64,000 nucleotides of DNA from Simplicispira suum (GTDB lineage: Bacteria; Pseudomonadota; Gammaproteobacteria; Burkholderiales; Burkholderiaceae_C): positions 1,426,001 through 1,490,000 of the forward strand of contig NZ_CP027669.1 in the NCBI RefSeq assembly GCF_003008595.1, in the 5' to 3' direction. The translations under genes were made by a program, and so were the position numbers. Positions 55,196-64,000 of the stretch are shown here, in pieces. Numbering within the stretch: position 1 is the first letter of the stretch; every line of letters begins with the position of its first letter. The notes beneath the pieces were generated by a model. It did no database searches and had not been told where the DNA came from. It saw only the letters and a list, made by a program, of their open reading frames with translations.

Positions 55196-55771
55196 TCAAG
55201 CGACGTCGTCTGCCTCGCTGCGTGCCAGGCGTTCGCTCTTCCAGTACACGTCGTCCCCACCGTCCATACGGTTGAGAACCCGCGAGAGCACGAACATCAA
55301 ATCCGACAGCCGGTTCAAGTAGTGGCGCGGCGCCTCGCGCACCGCTTCCTGGCTGCCCAGCGCCACCACGGCGCGCTCGGCGCGGCGGGCGACGGTGCGG
55401 CAGATGTGGGCCTGTGCAGCGGCGCGGGTGCCGGCGGGCAGGATGAATTCCTGCAGGCGCGGCAGCGCGGCATTGTGGGTGGCGAGCGCCTGGTCCAGCT
55501 GCAGCACGGCGGCTTCTTTGAGCAGTTCAAAACCAGGAATTGACAGCTCTCCGCCCAGATTGAAGAGCTGGTGCTGCACGTCGATCAGCAGTTCGCGCAC
55601 CTCGGTCGGCACTGGCTCGCACAGCAGCAGGCCAATGTGCGAGTTGAGTTCGTCCACGTCGCCCAGGGCCTGCACGCGCAGGTGGTTCTTGGGCACGCGG
55701 GTGTTGTCACCCAGGCCGGTGGTGCCGTCGTCCCCTGTGCGCGTGGCGATTTGTGTGAGTCGTTTTCCCAT
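55196..55771 (-). CDS. Cob(I)alamin adenosyltransferase, PduO type
   Basis: 191-residue enzyme making adenosylcobalamin from cob(I)alamin and ATP. The ATP-binding N-terminus TRTGDDGTTGLGDNTRVPK (residues about 9-27) and the later helices FILPAGTRAAAQAHICRTVARRAER and YLNRLSDLMFVLSRVLN are PduO hallmarks. The start is the ATG before GKRLTQIAT, because the longer frame upstream lacks domain similarity. No cobalamin riboswitch is recognised in its leader. Confidence 0.95.
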   Translation of the reverse strand: MGKRLTQIATRTGDDGTTGLGDNTRVPKNHLRVQALGDVDELNSHIGLLLCEPVPTEVRELLIDVQHQLFNLGGELSIPGFELLKEAAVLQLDQALATHNAALPRLQEFILPAGTRAAAQAHICRTVARRAERAVVALGSQEAVREAPRHYLNRLSDLMFVLSRVLNRMDGGDDVYWKSERLARSEADDVA

Positions 55772-55911
55772 AAGGCATTCTCCGTGAGTCCGCGACAAGG
55801 TTACATCAGGCTCCCAAATGTGTGGCCAGGCAACCGAAGGCAAAAGTGCTGGCCGGGCGCGATGCAAATTGCTTGAATGCAAGCTTGTTCATTCCGTGCA
55901 AAGGAAACCTC

Positions 55912-56364
55912 ATGCGCACCAGCGCCCGCACCCACAACTATTTTGATACCCGCAGCGTGCTGCTGTTTGCTGCGCTCAGTCTGGGCGCAAGCGCCGCCTT
56001 GAACGCACGCGCAGCCGAAGCCAACCCGAGCCCACCCGCTGCCACCAACCCCGCCAACAAGGCGCCGGCCATGGCCAACAAGAACACGTCGCCGCCCATG
56101 ACCACGTCGCCCGCTTTTGGCCCCGCCGCCAAGGCCGGCTCCACGGTAGCGGCCAGCAACCCCAGTGTGCACCCGGAGATCGACGCCACCATGCCCACAT
56201 CGGCACGCACTGCGTTTGACCGGGCCGACACCAACAAGGATGGACAGCTGAGCGCCAAGGAAGCGCAGAAGCTGCCCGCCATGAGCGCGCGTTTCCAGCA
56301 GCTCGACACCAACCACGACGGCATGCTCTCGCGCGACGAGTTCGACGCCGGCGCCCGCCCCTGA
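55912..56364 (+). CDS. Exported EF-hand calcium-binding protein
   Basis: 150-residue secreted protein: signal about residues 14-34 (VLLFAALSLGASAALNARA), a Pro/Ala/Asn-rich low-complexity linker, then an EF-hand pair near the C-terminus: DTNKDGQLSAKE and DTNHDGMLSRDE, both with complete D-x-N-x-D-G loops. AAAGGAAA precedes the ATG. It probably binds Ca2+ in the periplasm; the partner is unknown. Confidence 0.85.
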   Translation: MRTSARTHNYFDTRSVLLFAALSLGASAALNARAAEANPSPPAATNPANKAPAMANKNTSPPMTTSPAFGPAAKAGSTVAASNPSVHPEIDATMPTSARTAFDRADTNKDGQLSAKEAQKLPAMSARFQQLDTNHDGMLSRDEFDAGARP

Positions 56365-56416
56365 CACCTCGGGCGGGTGGCGGTACCATGGTCTCCAGTG
56401 CCATCGGAGACCTGCC

Positions 56417-57841
56417 ATGAACGCCCCCACCGCCACCGCCCACCTCTTGCCTGAAATTGCGCTGCGCCCGGTGCCGCAGGCGCTACTGGACGCGCTGGCG
56501 ACGCGCTTTGGCGCGCAGTGCAGCACCGCGCAGGCGGTGCGCGAGCAGCACGGGCGCGACGAAGGTTCGCTGCAGGCGCCGCCGCCCTCGGCGGTGGTGT
56601 TTGCGCAAAGCACGCGGGACGTGCAAGACGCCGTGCGCCTGGCCAGCGAGCACTCTGTGCCCGTCATCGCCTACGGCGCAGGCTCGTCGCTCGAAGGCCA
56701 TTTGCTGGCGGTACAGGGCGGCATCAGCATCGACGTGAGCCGCATGAACCAGGTACTGTCCATCGACGCCGACGATCTGACGGTGACGGTGCAGCCCGGC
56801 ATCACCCGCAAGCAGCTCAACGAGGCGGTAAAGGACACCGGCCTGTTTTTCCCCATCGACCCCGGCGCCGACGCCAGCATTGGCGGCATGGCGGCCACCC
56901 GCGCGAGCGGCACCAACGCGGTGCGCTACGGCACCATGCGCGAAAACGTGCTGGCGCTTGAAGTGGTGCTGGCCAGTGGAGAGGCCATCCGCACCGGCAC
57001 GCGGGCCAAGAAAAGTGCCGCCGGCTACGACCTGACGCGGCTGATGGTGGGCAGCGAGGGCACGCTGGGCATCCTCACCGAAGTGACGGTGCGCCTGTAC
57101 CCACTGCCCGAGGCCGTCAGCGCGGCGATCTGCTCGTTCCCCAGCATCGAGGCCGCAGTGCGCACCACCATCCAGACCATCCAGCTCGGTGTGCCGATTG
57201 CGCGCTGCGAGCTGATCGACGCCAACAGCGTGCGCATGGTGAATGCGCACAGCAAGCTCGGTCTGCGGGAGGAGCCTCTGCTGCTGATGGAATTTCACGG
57301 CTCGCCCGCCAGCGTGCGCGAGCAGGCAGAGACCGTGCAGGAAATCGCCAGCGAATTTGGTGGCAACGCCTTTGAGTGGGCCAGCACACCCGAAGAGCGC
57401 ACGCGCCTGTGGGCCGCACGGCACAACGCCTACTTTGCCGCCGTGCAGAGCCGACCTGGCTGCATGGCGATTTCTACCGACACCTGCGTGCCGATTTCCC
57501 GTCTGGCCGACTGCCTGCTCGACTCGGTGCACGAGGCGGATGCCAGCGGCATCCCCTACTTCCTCGTCGGCCATGTGGGCGACGGCAACTTCCACTTCGG
57601 CTACCTGATTGACCCCGCGAGCCCCGCCGAGCGCAGCCAGGCCGAGCAGCTCAACCACCAGCTCGTCGCCCGCGCGCTGCAGCTCGGCGGCACCTGCACC
57701 GGCGAGCACGGCGTCGGTATCCACAAGATGGGTTTTTTACTGGATGAGGCGGGCGCCGGTGCGGTGGGCGTCATGCGGGCGATCAAGCAGGCGCTGGATC
57801 CAAAGAATATTCTGAATCCGGGGAAGATTTTCTCGCTGTAG
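56417..57841 (+). CDS. FAD-linked oxidase / D-lactate dehydrogenase (cytochrome) family
   Basis: 474-residue flavoprotein of the GlcD/DLD family oxidising D-2-hydroxy acids such as D-lactate to 2-oxo acids. The PCMH FAD-binding domain covers about residues 45-225 (PVIAYGAGSSLEGHL, IDPGADASIGGMAATRASGTNAVRYG, GYDLTRLMVGSEGTLGI); the C-terminal FAD-oxidase domain ends with HVGDGNFHFG and GTCTGEHGVGIHKMGFL, including the conserved histidines. Length and motifs favour a D-lactate dehydrogenase; glycolate oxidase GlcD is the main alternative. Confidence 0.9.
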   Translation: MNAPTATAHLLPEIALRPVPQALLDALATRFGAQCSTAQAVREQHGRDEGSLQAPPPSAVVFAQSTRDVQDAVRLASEHSVPVIAYGAGSSLEGHLLAVQGGISIDVSRMNQVLSIDADDLTVTVQPGITRKQLNEAVKDTGLFFPIDPGADASIGGMAATRASGTNAVRYGTMRENVLALEVVLASGEAIRTGTRAKKSAAGYDLTRLMVGSEGTLGILTEVTVRLYPLPEAVSAAICSFPSIEAAVRTTIQTIQLGVPIARCELIDANSVRMVNAHSKLGLREEPLLLMEFHGSPASVREQAETVQEIASEFGGNAFEWASTPEERTRLWAARHNAYFAAVQSRPGCMAISTDTCVPISRLADCLLDSVHEADASGIPYFLVGHVGDGNFHFGYLIDPASPAERSQAEQLNHQLVARALQLGGTCTGEHGVGIHKMGFLLDEAGAGAVGVMRAIKQALDPKNILNPGKIFSL

Positions 57842-57871
57842 GCCGCCTGACTTGCTTCTCGGTGTCCGCGC

Positions 57872-58603
57872 TTAGTCGTCTTGCGCCAACTGTGCCAGCG
57901 CCGCCAGCGCAGCGGTTTCCGCGCGCAGTACGCGGCGTCCCAAGGTCACGGGCGAAAACCCATTGGCCAGCGCGGCTTCTTCTTCTGCGGTGCTGAGTCC
58001 GCCTTCGGGCCCGGAGAGAAAAACTGCCGGAGAAAGCGATCCGGCAAAGCGGCCTACGGGCGCGCTGCCTGCCCGCAGCGACAGCAGCAGGCGCTCCATC
58101 GGAGGCGCTTGGGCACCCGCCTCCAGCCATCCCGCCAGATCCACGGCCTCAGCCACCACAGGCACGCGGTTGCGCCCGCACTGCTCGCAGGCGGCGATGG
58201 CGATGGCCTGCCAGTGCGCGCGTTTTTTGTCGGCGCGCTCCCCCTTGAGCTTGAGCACGCTGCGCTCGGCCAAGAGCGGGGTGATGCTGGCGGCGCCCAG
58301 TTCGGTGGCTTTTTCCACCAGCCAGTCCATGCGCTCGTTGGCGGTGATGCCGGCAAGCAGATGCACCTCGCGCAGCGCTTCGCGTTCGATGGCGTTGTGA
58401 GTGCCCACTTGCAGGCGAACGCTGCTGCGGCCCATGTGGGTCACTCGGGCCTCGAACTCGCCCGTGCCTGCCAAGCCGCCTTGGAACAAGGTGATGGCGT
58501 CGCCCGGCTGCAAACGCAGCACCTGTACATGCCGGGCAGCGCCGGCAGGCAGTTCCAGCTCCAGGCCGGTGGCGAGATCTACAGGGCAGTAAAAACGGGG
58601 CAT
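57872..58603 (-). CDS. rsmE: 16S rRNA (uracil1498-N3)-methyltransferase
   Basis: 243-residue SPOUT-family methyltransferase. An N-terminal PUA-like domain (residues about 1-70: HVQVLRLQPGDAITLFQG) is followed by the SPOUT knot with KATELGAASITPLLAERS, ACEQCGRNRVPVV and the SAM-binding FLSGPEGGLSTAEEEAA, LGRRVLRAETAALAAL. The frame begins MPRFYCPVDLATG. Downstream of amgK in the same direction with a 67-bp gap holding a repeat. Confidence 0.95.
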   Translation of the reverse strand: MPRFYCPVDLATGLELELPAGAARHVQVLRLQPGDAITLFQGGLAGTGEFEARVTHMGRSSVRLQVGTHNAIEREALREVHLLAGITANERMDWLVEKATELGAASITPLLAERSVLKLKGERADKKRAHWQAIAIAACEQCGRNRVPVVAEAVDLAGWLEAGAQAPPMERLLLSLRAGSAPVGRFAGSLSPAVFLSGPEGGLSTAEEEAALANGFSPVTLGRRVLRAETAALAALAQLAQDD

Positions 58604-58623
58604 TTGCTTCCAAAACAGGAGCT

Positions 58624-58665
58624 GCTTGTGCTTATGCAGTAAGCGCTAGGAGCCAATTTCGCTTG
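58624..58665 (+). repeat. Interspersed palindrome, partial, between rsmE and amgK
   Basis: gcttgtgcttatgcagtaag followed by cgctaggagccaattt, a 5'-truncated forward copy whose edge is about 16 bp from the amgK stop. Confidence 0.6.
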
Positions 58666-58670
58666 AAATT

Positions 58671-59771
58671 TCACATTCGTCCGTAAGCGAAACCGACCGG
58701 CGCCGCGTCGCCCTCGATCTGGTCCACCAGCCGGGCCAGAGGCCCCAGCTCACGGTAGCGCCGCGCCGTGGCGCGGATGTAGGCGATGAAGCGCGGCGCA
58801 TCCTGCAGGTACTTGGGCTTGCCGTCGCGCAGCGTCAGGCGGGCAAAGATGCCGGCCACTTTGAGGTGCCGCTGCAGGCCCATCCATTCGACACTGCGAT
58901 AAAAGGCGCCAAAGTCGTCGCCCCAGCCGCTGGCACTCGCGCTGCCCAGCAGCCCCGCCTTGCGCGCCTGCTCCCAGTAGCGCACGGTGATGTCGAGCAC
59001 GAACTCTTCGTCCCAGCTGATGAAGGCGTCGCGCAGCAGGCTGGCAATGTCGTAGGTGATGGGGCCGAACACCGCATCCTGAAAATCGAGCACGCCCAGC
59101 GGTCCGCCTTCGCTCAAGGGAATCATCAAGTTCCGCATCATGAAGTCGCGGTGCACGAACACGCTGGGCGCCGAGAGGTTCTCCGCCACGATGCGGTCAA
59201 AGGCCTGGGCCAGCACTTGCTGCTGCGCCGCGCTCAGCACCACCTGGCGGTGCTGAGCCACATACCAATCGGGGAACAGCGCCAGTTCGCGGCGCAGCAG
59301 AGCATCGCTGTAGGTCGGCAGCACACCGGCGCGCGAGGCCAATTGCCACTGCAGCAGCGTGTCGGTGGCCTGGCGGTACCAGGCGGCTGCCGCTTGGGGA
59401 TCGGCGGGATCGAGCCGCTCGATGACGGTGTGCTGGCCGAGGTCCGAGAGCAGCAGGAAGCCGTGCGCGCGGTCCCAGTCAAACACCTGCGGCACATTCA
59501 GGCCGGCCTGCTGCATCAGGCCCTGCACTTGCACGAACGGGGCGCAGTCCTCCTTGTCGGGTGGCGCGTCCATCACGATGTAACTGGCCTGGGTGCCGTC
59601 GATGCGCAGGTAGCGGCGAAAGCTGGCGTCGGCCGACGCCAGGCGCAGGGTCTCGGACCGCAGGCCGAAGGTCGGCGCCAGGGACGCGAGCCATTGGGTG
59701 CATAGGGCCTGGCGCTGTTTGTCAGCCCAGGTAACGGCGCTGGCGCCGGCAGGGTCGGAGGGGTGGCTCAT
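58671..59771 (-). CDS. amgK: Cell-wall amino sugar kinase (AmgK-like)
   Basis: 366-residue kinase of the aminoglycoside-phosphotransferase fold. The catalytic loop FVHRDFMMRNLM (HxDxxxxN) and metal-binding LDFQDAV are intact, with RLASADASFRRYLRI as the N-lobe. Its place divergent from lptD is typical of AmgK, which phosphorylates N-acetylmuramic acid and N-acetylglucosamine for peptidoglycan recycling. The partner MurU is not next to it; rsmE follows instead. Start chosen at the ATG just before SHPSDPAGA. Confidence 0.88.
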   Translation of the reverse strand: MSHPSDPAGASAVTWADKQRQALCTQWLASLAPTFGLRSETLRLASADASFRRYLRIDGTQASYIVMDAPPDKEDCAPFVQVQGLMQQAGLNVPQVFDWDRAHGFLLLSDLGQHTVIERLDPADPQAAAAWYRQATDTLLQWQLASRAGVLPTYSDALLRRELALFPDWYVAQHRQVVLSAAQQQVLAQAFDRIVAENLSAPSVFVHRDFMMRNLMIPLSEGGPLGVLDFQDAVFGPITYDIASLLRDAFISWDEEFVLDITVRYWEQARKAGLLGSASASGWGDDFGAFYRSVEWMGLQRHLKVAGIFARLTLRDGKPKYLQDAPRFIAYIRATARRYRELGPLARLVDQIEGDAAPVGFAYGRM

Positions 59772-59864
59772 GGATAATCCGATTCTACAAACCCGGCCTC
59801 TGTGGCGCGGGTGGCTGGCGGCGCTTGCCTGCGCTGACCCGCCGCGCTCTCTGGAACAGACCAC

Positions 59865-62282
59865 TTGCAGCACCAGCCGCCGTTTTTTCGCACCGTCACC
59901 ACGCCCCGCGTACCGCTCTGCCCCACTGCCGCGTGGGCGCGTCTGGTCGCTTTGGCCTTGTGCGGTCTGCCGTTGGCAGGGATGGCGCAGGGTGAACCGC
60001 AAGCAGGCGCTCTCGCCCCGCTGCTGCGCAGCAGCCCCCAGCTGAACGAAAAGATTCCCGAGGCGACGCGTTCGCAGCTGCCGGTGTTTGTTTCGGGGGA
60101 GCGCATGTGGGGCCAGACCGACGAGCGCACGGTCGTCGAGGGCGATGCCCAGCTGCGCCGGGGCGACACGGTGATCCATGCCGACCGCATGGAATACACG
60201 GTGCCTGACGACCTGGCGAGCGCCACCGGCAAGGTGCGCATCAACCGCGCGGGCAATGTCTACGAGGGCAGCGAGCTGCAGTTGCACGTGGACGCATTCG
60301 AAGGTTTTTTCAACGACGCGCGCTACCAGTTGCTGGCCAACGGGGCGCATGGCGTAGCCACGCGCGTGGATTTTGTGGATCGGGACCGCGCGGTGGTGCA
60401 CGACGCGACCTACACCACCTGCACGCGCGAGGATTTCGCCGCCTGGCAGCCCGACTGGATCATTCGTGCCGAGCGCCTGGAGCTCGACCAGGTGGAAGAT
60501 GTGGGCATTGCGCACGGCGCCGTGCTGGAATTCAAAGGTGTGCCGATTCTCCCGGTGCCCTACATCAGTTTTCCGCTGTCGGACAAGCGCAAGTCGGGCC
60601 TGCTGCCACCCACCCTGGGCATCGACAGCGTCAACGGTTTTGAGTATTCCCAGCCCTACTACTGGAACATTGCACCCAACCGCGACGCCACGCTGGAAGC
60701 TGCCCTGATCAGCAAACGCGGCGTGCGTGTCGGGGGCGAATTCCGTTACCTCGAACCCACCTACCGCGGCCGCCTGCTGGGCGACATGCTGCCGTCAGAC
60801 CGCTTGCGCGATCGCAACCGCTGGAGCTACGCGCTGGAGCACAGTGCCAGCGTGGGCACGCACGTGGGCGGCATTGGCGTGAACCTCAATATCCGCCGCG
60901 TCAGCGACGACAACTACTGGCGCGACCTGGGGCGCGGCACGCAGGGCGACACGCAGCGCCTGCTGCCGGCCGATGCGCTTTTCACCTGGGGTGGCAGTGA
61001 CCAGCAGCTGATGCTGCGCACGCTCAGGTGGCAGACGCTGCAGGATCCGCTCGCGCCCATCGTGCCGCCCTACGACCGGCTACCCCAATTGCAGTGGCGC
61101 TATAGCCCGAGTCACCTGGGCATGGGGCTGGACGCCAGTGTCGAACTCGACACCACGCATTTTCACAGCGAGCGGCGCCTGACTCTGCAGCCCAATGCCC
61201 AGCGCAGCTACGCCCTGGCGCAACTCAGCCGGCCCTTTGTTTGGCCCGCCGGTTTCGTTACCCCGCGTTTGCAGCTGCACGCCACCAGCTACCAGTTCGA
61301 CACCCCCATCGCCAACGGCGCACGCTCGGCCAATCGGGCGCTGCCTACTTTCAGCCTCGACAGCGGACTGGTGTTTGAGCGCGACGCGCACTTCTTCAAC
61401 CGCAACTTCGTGCAGACGCTGGAGCCGCGCGCGTTCTACACCTACACGCCCTATCGCGACCAGCACCTGCTGCCGGTGTACGACACGGCCGCCAACGATT
61501 TCAACTTCGCCACCATCTACACCGAGAACGCCTACGGTGGCCAGGATCGCATCGCCGACAACAACCTGCTGACCTTGGGCCTGACCACGCGGCTGCTCGA
61601 TCCCGATACCGGCGCAGAGGCCGCGCGTTTTGGCGTGGCGCAGCGGCTGCGTTTTTCCGACCAGAACGTGACGCTGCCCGGCGAGCCGGTTGTCCAGGAT
61701 CGTCTGTCGGACGTGATGGTCGGCGCGGCTGTGAACTGGACGCCGCAGTGGGGGATCAACTCCACGGTGCAGTTCAATCCGAAGACGCGCCGCTCGGTGC
61801 GCTCAACCATTGGCGCGCGCTACCAGCCGGCGCCGTTTCACGTGGTGAGCGCAGCCTACCGCTATCAGCGCAACACCAGCGAGCAGATCGACGTCGGCTG
61901 GCAGTGGCCCCTGTCGGACCTGTGGAGCGGCGGCTCCAGCCCTCTGCCCGAGCACGCCAGCGCCGTCCCGAATGCACCGCGCGCGGGGCGCTGGTATGGT
62001 GTTGGCCGGCTCAACTACAGTCTGCGCGACCGCAAACTCGTGGACACCGTGGTGGGCTTGGAGTACGACAGCTGCTGCTGGATCGGTCGCGTGGTGCTTG
62101 AGCGCCTGCAAAACAGCCTCGTTACCTCGAACACACGTTTGCTGTTCCAGATCGAGTTCGTCGGCTTCTCACGGCTGAGCCTGGGCTCCAATCCGCTGTC
62201 GAGCCTGCGCCAGAATATTCCCGGTTACCGCACTCTGGGCGACCCCCAGCCGGTTCCCAGCCGCTTCAGCAATTACGACTAA
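59865..62282 (+). CDS. lptD: LPS-assembly outer-membrane protein LptD
   Basis: 805-residue beta-barrel that inserts LPS into the outer leaflet together with LptE. Signal region about 1-45, an OstA/LptA-like N-domain about 60-200 (VVEGDAQLRRGDTVIHADRMEY), then the barrel. Expected disulfide partners are visible: a Cys near residue 186 (YTTCTRED) and the C737-C738 pair (DSCCWIGR). It starts at TTG after TGGAACAG; no ATG lies near the family start. It heads lptD-surA-rsmA, a conserved order, and is divergent from amgK. Confidence 0.96.
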   Translation: MQHQPPFFRTVTTPRVPLCPTAAWARLVALALCGLPLAGMAQGEPQAGALAPLLRSSPQLNEKIPEATRSQLPVFVSGERMWGQTDERTVVEGDAQLRRGDTVIHADRMEYTVPDDLASATGKVRINRAGNVYEGSELQLHVDAFEGFFNDARYQLLANGAHGVATRVDFVDRDRAVVHDATYTTCTREDFAAWQPDWIIRAERLELDQVEDVGIAHGAVLEFKGVPILPVPYISFPLSDKRKSGLLPPTLGIDSVNGFEYSQPYYWNIAPNRDATLEAALISKRGVRVGGEFRYLEPTYRGRLLGDMLPSDRLRDRNRWSYALEHSASVGTHVGGIGVNLNIRRVSDDNYWRDLGRGTQGDTQRLLPADALFTWGGSDQQLMLRTLRWQTLQDPLAPIVPPYDRLPQLQWRYSPSHLGMGLDASVELDTTHFHSERRLTLQPNAQRSYALAQLSRPFVWPAGFVTPRLQLHATSYQFDTPIANGARSANRALPTFSLDSGLVFERDAHFFNRNFVQTLEPRAFYTYTPYRDQHLLPVYDTAANDFNFATIYTENAYGGQDRIADNNLLTLGLTTRLLDPDTGAEAARFGVAQRLRFSDQNVTLPGEPVVQDRLSDVMVGAAVNWTPQWGINSTVQFNPKTRRSVRSTIGARYQPAPFHVVSAAYRYQRNTSEQIDVGWQWPLSDLWSGGSSPLPEHASAVPNAPRAGRWYGVGRLNYSLRDRKLVDTVVGLEYDSCCWIGRVVLERLQNSLVTSNTRLLFQIEFVGFSRLSLGSNPLSSLRQNIPGYRTLGDPQPVPSRFSNYD

Positions 62283-62292
62283 GGCCTTGTCC

Positions 62293-63666
62293 ATGCATCC
62301 ACGTGTTTTCGCCATCGGCCTGGCCTGCCTCGCAGGCGCGCTGGCTGCGCCCGCCACCGCGCAAGGGGTTCGGGTTCCCGGTGCCCGGCCAGCGCCTGCG
62401 CTGCAACCGCCAGCAGCCCGCAGCGCTTCCGCCGAGCCACAAGCGGCCGACTTCATCGTCGCGGTTGTCAATTCCGAACCCATCACACGCAACGAGCTGG
62501 CTGCGCGCGTCCAACGTGTGCGCAAGCAGTTGGCCAGCCAGAACGGTGCCATGCCGCCCGAAGACGCGCTGGCGCGCGAAGTGCTTGAACGCCTGATTTT
62601 TGAGAAAGTGCAATTGCAGGCGGCGCAGCAAGCGGGAATCGGTGTGACCGATCTGGCGATCGACCAGGCCGAGGCCAGCGTGGCGCAGCAAAACGACGTG
62701 TCCAGGGAAACGATGTACCGCCAGCTCAAGGCGGACGGCATCACGCCCGAGCAGTTTCGCAAAGAACTGCGCACCCAGCTGGTGCTGCAGCGCCTGCGCG
62801 AGCGCGAGGCCAGCACCCATGCCAAGGTGAACGAATTCGAGATCGACCAGTACCTGCGCGATCAGCAGCCCCAGAACGGCGCGGCGGGGCTGGAACTCAA
62901 CCTCGGCCACATCCTCATCGCGGTGCCTGAAGGCGCCAGCGATGCGGTGCTTGCCGAACGCGAGCAACGGGCCCGCAGCGTGGCGGAGCGGGCGCGCAAG
63001 GGGGCCGATTTCTCGGCGCTGGCCAAGGAATTTTCGGACGCGCCGGAAGCCACGCAAGGCGGCCAGATGGGGCTGCGCCCCGCAGACCGCTACCCCGAGC
63101 TGTTCGTGAACGCCTCTGGCGCACTGGCGGTGGGCGGCGTTGCCGGACCGCTGCGCTCGGGAGCGGGTTTTCACGTGCTCAAGGTGCTGGAGAAGCGCCG
63201 CAGCGACACAGCCGCCGCCACTGTGGTGCAGAGCCACGCACGCCACATTTTGCTGCGCACCGGGGCGCAGCTGAGCGAAGCGGCGGCAGCAGCGCAACTG
63301 GCCGAGTACCGCCAGCGCATTCTGGCAGGACGCGCCACTTTTGAAGACCTGGCGCGCGAGCATTCTCAGGACGGAAGCGCCGCACAAGGCGGCAATCTGG
63401 GCTGGTCCACGCCTGGGCGCTATGTGCCGGAGTTCGAAGCGGTGCTGGAAGCGCTGAAACCCGGCGAGATCAGCCAGCCGGTGGTGTCGCGCTTTGGCGT
63501 ACACCTGATCGAGTTGCTGGAGCGCCGCCAGGTCAAGCTCACGCCGCGCGAACAGCGCGACGTGGCGCGGGAAGCCCTGCGCCAGAAAAAGGCGGAGGAA
63601 GCCTACGCCACCTGGGCGCGCGAACTGCGTGGACGCGCTTACGTCGAGTATCGCGACCCGGCGTGA
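62293..63666 (+). CDS. surA: Periplasmic chaperone / peptidyl-prolyl isomerase SurA
   Basis: 457-residue exported chaperone for outer-membrane proteins. Signal about 1-24 ([16 protein letters not shown]), SurA_N domain about 55-215 ([20 protein letters not shown]), then two parvulin domains: about 215-310 ([15 protein letters not shown]) and 320-420 ([31 protein letters not shown]). It follows lptD by 11 bp, which is sensible as LptD is a known SurA client. A TTG two codons before the ATG is less likely. Confidence 0.96.
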   Translation: MHPRVFAIGLACLAGALAAPATAQGVRVPGARPAPALQPPAARSASAEPQAADFIVAVVNSEPITRNELAARVQRVRKQLASQNGAMPPEDALAREVLERLIFEKVQLQAAQQAGIGVTDLAIDQAEASVAQQNDVSRETMYRQLKADGITPEQFRKELRTQLVLQRLREREASTHAKVNEFEIDQYLRDQQPQNGAAGLELNLGHILIAVPEGASDAVLAEREQRARSVAERARKGADFSALAKEFSDAPEATQGGQMGLRPADRYPELFVNASGALAVGGVAGPLRSGAGFHVLKVLEKRRSDTAAATVVQSHARHILLRTGAQLSEAAAAAQLAEYRQRILAGRATFEDLAREHSQDGSAAQGGNLGWSTPGRYVPEFEAVLEALKPGEISQPVVSRFGVHLIELLERRQVKLTPREQRDVAREALRQKKAEEAYATWARELRGRAYVEYRDPA

Positions 63667-64000
63667 AGCACGTTGCACGCAAACGCTTTGGCCAGCATTT
63701 CCTGGCCGATGGCGCCATCATCGAAGCCATCGTGGCGGCCATTGCGCCGCAGCCGGGCGACCCGATGGTGGAAATCGGTCCGGGTCTGGCCGCGCTGACA
63801 CAGCCGCTGGTCGAACGCCTCGGGCAGCTCACCGTCATCGAGCTGGACCGGGACCTGGCCGCCAGGCTGCGCCAGCACGAACACCTCAAGGTGATCGAGT
63901 CCGATGTACTGAAAGTCGATTTTGCGCAGATTGCGCAAGACATTGGCGCTACAAAATTAAGAGTAGTTGGCAACCTGCCCTACAACATCTCCACGCCCAT
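63663..64000 (+). CDS. rsmA: 16S rRNA dimethyladenosine transferase, N-terminal part (cut by right edge)
   Basis: First 112 codons of the enzyme that dimethylates A1518/A1519 of 16S rRNA. Visible: [11 protein letters not shown] start, SAM-binding motif [23 protein letters not shown] and the NLPYNIS motif of the catalytic loop. The GTG start overlaps the surA stop (GTGA), so translation is coupled. Bases about 63943-63963 (ggcgctacaaaattaagag) resemble a worn piece of the interspersed palindrome lying in frame. Confidence 0.93.
   Translation, partial: MKHVARKRFGQHFLADGAIIEAIVAAIAPQPGDPMVEIGPGLAALTQPLVERLGQLTVIELDRDLAARLRQHEHLKVIESDVLKVDFAQIAQDIGATKLRVVGNLPYNISTP

Noticed and set aside
55772-55911. 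Cobalamin riboswitch before the adenosyltransferase gene
   Set aside because: No B12-box-like sequence could be found in the short gap.

Overview
This 64 kb window is chromosomal DNA of a GC-rich beta-proteobacterium. It is most likely a member of the Comamonadaceae (Burkholderiales). The evidence is the set of housekeeping blocks (minCDE, lptD-surA-rsmA, GTP-type pckG, PduO-type adenosyltransferase), the abundance of TRAP transporters, and many copies of a short interspersed palindrome of the form 'atagctnntaacgctta ... taagcgctagaggc' that I associate with this family. I did not recognise any rRNA, tRNA, CRISPR array, prophage or complete insertion sequence.

Layout. 1-3.8 kb: start of anaerobic ribonucleotide reductase nrdD (runs off the left edge) with a tandem NrdR-box operator, a divergent hemerythrin-like protein and a chemoreceptor. 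3.9-8.7 kb: ammonia-releasing amino-acid catabolism (M20 amidohydrolase, diaminopropionate ammonia-lyase, threonine ammonia-lyase), a 50-residue membrane protein and queC. 8.9-11.8 kb: pckG, then a translationally coupled VOC/DUF1428 pair. 11.9-16.5 kb: a Fur-box-preceded ftrA-porin-ftrB-ftrC-ftrD iron-uptake operon with an outer-membrane porin gene inside it. 16.7-25.8 kb: regulators (two LysR, one TetR), a small DUF1127 protein, a phosphoesterase, a universal stress protein, an orphan LivJ-like binding protein, an M14 carboxypeptidase and a flavin reductase. 25.9-32.6 kb: a C4-dicarboxylate-type TRAP transporter with a second Tat-exported binding protein and a divergent two-component system. 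32.7-37 kb: SH3 and MOSC proteins, minCDE and a voltage-gated-type ion channel. 37.2-42.4 kb: a PAS/GGDEF/EAL protein, a frameshifted lipoprotein gene and an EamA transporter. 42.5-52.5 kb: pssA, then a catabolic island of acetoacetyl-CoA synthetase, TetR, TRAP transporter, SMP-30 lactonase-like protein, cyclase-family hydrolase and fumarylacetoacetase. 52.6-64 kb: NCS2 permease, thioesterase, small secreted proteins, cobalamin adenosyltransferase, FAD-linked oxidase, rsmE, amgK and lptD-surA-rsmA, the last cut by the right edge.

The most notable non-coding signal is a pair of 208-bp elements (20751-20958 and 33819-34026), about 98% identical, with 22-bp perfect terminal inverted repeats. Each is bounded by CTAG, and the left CTAG supplies the TAG stop codon of the gene before it. 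The interspersed palindrome occurs about a dozen times, often right beside or across stop codons, and one copy lies in frame inside acetoacetyl-CoA synthetase. Candidate operators (paired NrdR boxes, Fur box, two TTGTAC-N4-GTACAA-type sites, and inverted repeats before dctP, argP and tetR) let several genes be paired with likely regulators. All functional names rest on motif recognition by eye; no database search was run.
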